Origin: Natronospira bacteriovora
Lineage (GTDB): Bacteria; Pseudomonadota; Gammaproteobacteria; Natronospirales; Natronospiraceae
Direction: 5' to 3'
Assembly (NCBI RefSeq): GCF_030848495.1
Contig: NZ_JAVDDT010000005.1
Coordinates: 62,001 to 126,000, forward strand
Length of the DNA: 64,000 bases
In this document: piece after piece, positions 61,449-64,000 of the stretch
How positions within the stretch are numbered: the stretch's first letter is position 1
Layout: each line of letters begins with the position of its first letter
Notes under the pieces: generated by a model
Database searches by the model: none
What the model saw: the letters and a program-made list of their open reading frames with translations, nothing else
Told to the model about the DNA's origin: nothing
Program-made: the position numbers and the translations under genes

Positions 61449-62354
61449 TCAGTCTTCGCCGGGGCCCGGCTCACGGACGGGGCGCCCGAAGATCAGCATC
61501 TCCGGCTGCTCGGACAATTCACCACTCAGGCGCTGCAGGCGAGCACTGAGAATGCCGAGCTCCAGCATCAGGGCCTCCAGCTCCGGCAGGGTCTGGCCGC
61601 TGAAACGCTCCAGGCCTTCGCCGCCGATGGCGGCTGCCTCACTGAGGTCACGACCGGTCTGCTCCAGGCCGCGGCTCATGTCATCGAAGCTTTTGACGGC
61701 CCGATCCACCCGTGCCAGGGTCGCCGGCAGGGAGTCCGCCAGATCACCGGCGCTGCCCATCAGGCGATCCAGCTCATCGCTGTTGCGGGCCAGACTTTCG
61801 CTGAAGGTCCGCAGATTGGCCAGGCTCTCTGTCAGTCCGTCAACGGTTTCGTCGTCCAGCAGGCGATCCAGCTGCTGGGCCAGCTTGTTGAAGGTCTGCA
61901 GCCCCTCATCCACGGAATCGTCCACGCGCGTCCAGAACGACGGCCGCGACTGAATCACCGGATAGGGTTCACCCTCCGGTTGCTCAGGCGGGCCGGCTTC
62001 GTGACTGCCGCCTTCCAGCTCCAGACGCATCAGACCGGTGGCCCCCTGGGTACGCAGAATGGCCACGGTATCGGCGCGCACGGGGGCCTGCTCGTCCAGG
62101 TCCAGCACAATGCGCACCCGCGAGGGATGATCCGGATCCAGAGACAGGGCTCGCACCTTGCCCACCGGCACCCCCTGCAGGAGCACCGTGGAATTCTCGT
62201 TCAGGCCGGAAACCGGCTCATCAAGATAGACCAGATAGGGTTGGGTATCTCCCTGTCGCAGTTCGCCGGCAATCCACAGCCCCAGCAGAACGGCCGCGGC
62301 CGCGAACAGCACCACGAACAGGCCGGTCAGGGTGTAGTTGGCTCGGGTTTCCAT
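61449..62354 (-). CDS. MlaD-like MCE-domain protein
   Basis: A 301-aa protein. An N-terminal membrane anchor (LTGLFVVLFAAAAVLLGLWI) is followed by one MCE domain (YLVYLDEPVSGLNENSTVLL, GVPVGKVRALSLDPDHP, GATGLMRLELEGG). A long helical tail from ~150 has regularly spaced Leu/Asp, as in substrate-tunnel-forming MCE proteins. It binds the MlaE/F-type ABC complex and carries phospholipid through the periplasm. It lies 2 bp after the ATPase gene. Confidence 0.9.
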   Translation of the reverse strand: METRANYTLTGLFVVLFAAAAVLLGLWIAGELRQGDTQPYLVYLDEPVSGLNENSTVLLQGVPVGKVRALSLDPDHPSRVRIVLDLDEQAPVRADTVAILRTQGATGLMRLELEGGSHEAGPPEQPEGEPYPVIQSRPSFWTRVDDSVDEGLQTFNKLAQQLDRLLDDETVDGLTESLANLRTFSESLARNSDELDRLMGSAGDLADSLPATLARVDRAVKSFDDMSRGLEQTGRDLSEAAAIGGEGLERFSGQTLPELEALMLELGILSARLQRLSGELSEQPEMLIFGRPVREPGPGED

Positions 62355-62356
62355 TG

Positions 62357-63136
62357 TCAGCTTGCCTCCTGCTTGCGTCGATCGGAGAAATAGTCGGCTA
62401 CCTCCGGGATCTCCGACTGACTCATTTCAGCCACCGGCCCCTGTGCCAGTACGCGACCCCGACCCAGAAAGACCACCTGGTGGGTGATCTGCCAAAGGGC
62501 ATCCAGGTCATGAGTCACCATCACCACGGTCAGACCCAGCAGTTCGCTGAGTTCCCGGATCAGCTCGTCGAAGGCGGCGGCATTGACCGGGTCAAGACCG
62601 GCGGTCGGCTCGTCCAGAAACAGAATGTCCGGATCCATGATCAGGGCCCGGGCCAGGGCAGCTCGCTTGATCATGCCGCCACTGAGTTCGTCACTGTAAA
62701 GCCCGGCGGCCGACGGCGGCAGGCCGGCCATTTTCAGCTTGATCAGGGCCAGTTCCTCGATTACCGCTCCTGACAGGGCGGTGTGCTCGCGCAGGGGCAG
62801 AGCAATGTTTTCCAGCACCGTCAGTCCACCGAAGAGGGCGCCATGTTGGAAGAGCATGCCGATGCGGCGCCGACGCCGGCGCAGTTCGGCCTCGCCCACG
62901 CCCACCATCTCCTGTCCGAAAAGACGGACGCTGCCGGCCTGGGGTTCGCGCAGGGCCAGCAGAGTGCGCAGAAGCACGGTCTTGCCGGCCCCGCTGCCAC
63001 CGACCAGACCCACCGTCGTACCCGCCGGGATCTCCAGATCCAGGCCGTCATGAACCGTGAGATCGCCGAGACGATTCACCAGCCCGCGAACCTGAATCGC
63101 CGGCGAGACCGTCTTGTCTGTCGTCCGCTCACTCAT
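62357..63136 (-). CDS. MlaF-like ABC ATPase
   Basis: A 259-aa ATPase. It has Walker A GGSGAGKTV, Q-loop MLFQHGALFGGLTVLENIAL, signature LSGGMIKRAALARAL, Walker B ILFLDEPTAGLDPVN and H-loop VTHDLDAL. The SGGM(I/R)KR signature and ...GALF.. Q-loop are those of MlaF/Ttg2A. ATG at 63136 overlaps the permease stop by 1 bp; the longer open frame to 63328 lies within the permease gene. It powers lipid transport with the permease and MCE protein. Confidence 0.92.
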   Translation of the reverse strand: MSERTTDKTVSPAIQVRGLVNRLGDLTVHDGLDLEIPAGTTVGLVGGSGAGKTVLLRTLLALREPQAGSVRLFGQEMVGVGEAELRRRRRRIGMLFQHGALFGGLTVLENIALPLREHTALSGAVIEELALIKLKMAGLPPSAAGLYSDELSGGMIKRAALARALIMDPDILFLDEPTAGLDPVNAAAFDELIRELSELLGLTVVMVTHDLDALWQITHQVVFLGRGRVLAQGPVAEMSQSEIPEVADYFSDRRKQEAS

Positions 63137-64000
63137 CACAGGCCCAGGATGTTGAATAGAATGGAGAAGGCGGCATTGATAACGATCACCGCAAAGATGG
63201 CCTGGACCACCGCCGTGGTGGTGGCGCGCCCTACCCCCTCGGCACCCCGCTGCACCCGCAAGCCCTGTCGGCAACCAATGATGGCGATGACCGCGGCAAA
63301 CACCGGAGCCTTGGCCAGCCCCAGCCACAGGTGGCGAACCCCCATGCCCTGGGGCAGGCGGTTGAAAAATTCCACCAGGCCCTGGTCGTAGGTCATCCAG
63401 GTCACCAGCACGCCGCCGAGAATGCCAGCCAGACCGGACAGGACGGTCAGCAGCGGCAGGGCAATCAGCAGGGCAAGGAGCTTGGGCAGGACCATCATGT
63501 CGAAGGGACTGATGCCCAGTGTGCGCAGGGCATCGATTTCCTCGTTGATCTTCATGGTGCCGAGCTGGGCAGCGAATGACGAAGCCGTGCGCCCGGCCAC
63601 CACGATGGCCACGATCAGCGGCCCCAGTTCCCTCAGGATGGTGGAGGTCAGAAGCTCCGGCAGAAACAGAGTGGCACCATAGGTTTCCAGCCCGCTGCGC
63701 AGCTGGTAGGCGATGACCATGCCGACCAGGAAGCTGAGCAGCGCCACGATGGGCACCGCATAGAGACCAGCCTGCTCCAGCTCATTGACCAGGCGACGAC
63801 CGCGAAAGGTCCAGGGGCGCAGCAGGCGCGGCAGCAGTTCGCTGGCCGCCTCGCCCACAAAGGCCAGAAAACCGCGAAATTCCTGAACGTGCTCGATGCT
63901 GCGTTGCCCGATGACGGAGAGCAGGCCATCCCGGCGTGTCGATCGCGTTTGCGGACGATGAACCTGGCTGGCCAGGTGAATCAGGCGGCGATGGGCATCA
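63136..64000 (-). CDS. MlaE-like permease (partial, start beyond the window)
   Basis: At least 288 residues, with the frame open to the right edge. The shorter start at 63858 (GTG) is unlikely because coding-quality sequence continues upstream without a stop (for example GLLSVIGQRSIEHVQEFRGF). Typical MlaE marks are ELGPLIVAIVVAGRTASSFA, MKINEEIDALRTLGI and ACRQGLRVQ-like GCRQGLRVQRGAEGVGRATT. It is the membrane subunit of the phospholipid ABC transporter. A STAS-like N-terminal extension is possible but not in view. Confidence 0.9.
   Translation of the reverse strand, partial: DAHRRLIHLASQVHRPQTRSTRRDGLLSVIGQRSIEHVQEFRGFLAFVGEAASELLPRLLRPWTFRGRRLVNELEQAGLYAVPIVALLSFLVGMVIAYQLRSGLETYGATLFLPELLTSTILRELGPLIVAIVVAGRTASSFAAQLGTMKINEEIDALRTLGISPFDMMVLPKLLALLIALPLLTVLSGLAGILGGVLVTWMTYDQGLVEFFNRLPQGMGVRHLWLGLAKAPVFAAVIAIIGCRQGLRVQRGAEGVGRATTTAVVQAIFAVIVINAAFSILFNILGL

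Overview
The window is GC-rich and gene-dense. Its core genes (Tex, EpmC-type EF-P hydroxylase, TruC-type pseudouridine synthase, Mla-type lipid transport, AbgT transporter, two GGDEF proteins) and its outer-membrane and lipoprotein genes point to a Gram-negative gammaproteobacterium. It looks Xanthomonadales/Chromatiales-like, but the genus cannot be fixed from the sequence alone.

The centrepiece (about 3.8-30.2 kb) is a pigment-lipid locus. A minus-strand operon set (19141 down to 3843) follows the order known for aryl polyene (APE) clusters: apeC, D, E, F, G, H, I, J, then an inserted aromatic amino acid ammonia-lyase, then apeK, L, M, N, O, P, Q, R. Almost every junction is a 4-bp stop/start overlap. 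Beside it are a plus-strand operon (ABC ATPase, ABC permease, acyl carrier protein, ketosynthase, ketosynthase-like partner without the catalytic Cys; 19246-23750) and a convergent minus-strand operon with dialkylresorcinol genes (DarA, DarB, a small HTH-like protein, a BtrH/DUF4872-type acyltransferase; 27308-23768). A plus-strand group follows (MipA/OmpV, TruC, SAM methyltransferase; 27510-30168). Together these suggest a flexirubin-like product: an aryl polyene made from an ammonia-lyase-derived cinnamoyl-type starter, possibly esterified to a dialkylresorcinol and exported to the outer membrane. Palindromes lie over the presumed -35 regions of the darA and apeE promoters.

Upstream (1-3.6 kb) are the end of an RND efflux pump, a TPR protein, a small membrane protein, a cytochrome c lipoprotein with a 36-aa partner gene, and a P1-family peptidase. 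From 30.4 to 46.8 kb come an S9 peptidase, a rhomboid protease, an SDR, a single-domain globin behind a perfect FNR/ANR-type box, a BASS/ACR3-like transporter, a TPR-GGDEF protein, Tex, EpmC, an amidohydrolase and an oligopeptidase B-like lipoprotein. From 47 to 64 kb come a secreted beta-propeller-like protein with a C-terminal sorting signal, a disrupted subtilisin, a quinone oxidoreductase-like protein, NfeD-like and hydrolase genes, an ABC-F ATPase, a second GGDEF protein, a solo HipA/YjjJ-type kinase, AbgT, and an Mla/Mce-type lipid transporter cut by the window edge.

The intergenic regions carry several unusual repeat families. These are hairpins whose arms are tandem hexamers (GATTAC/GACTAC/GACAAC) in a fixed order; two ~0.5-kb composite elements bounded by inverted heptamer arrays; a ~300-bp dispersed repeat in three copies; and REP-like palindromes. 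Many abut stop codons. No rRNA, tRNA, CRISPR array or complete insertion sequence was recognised.
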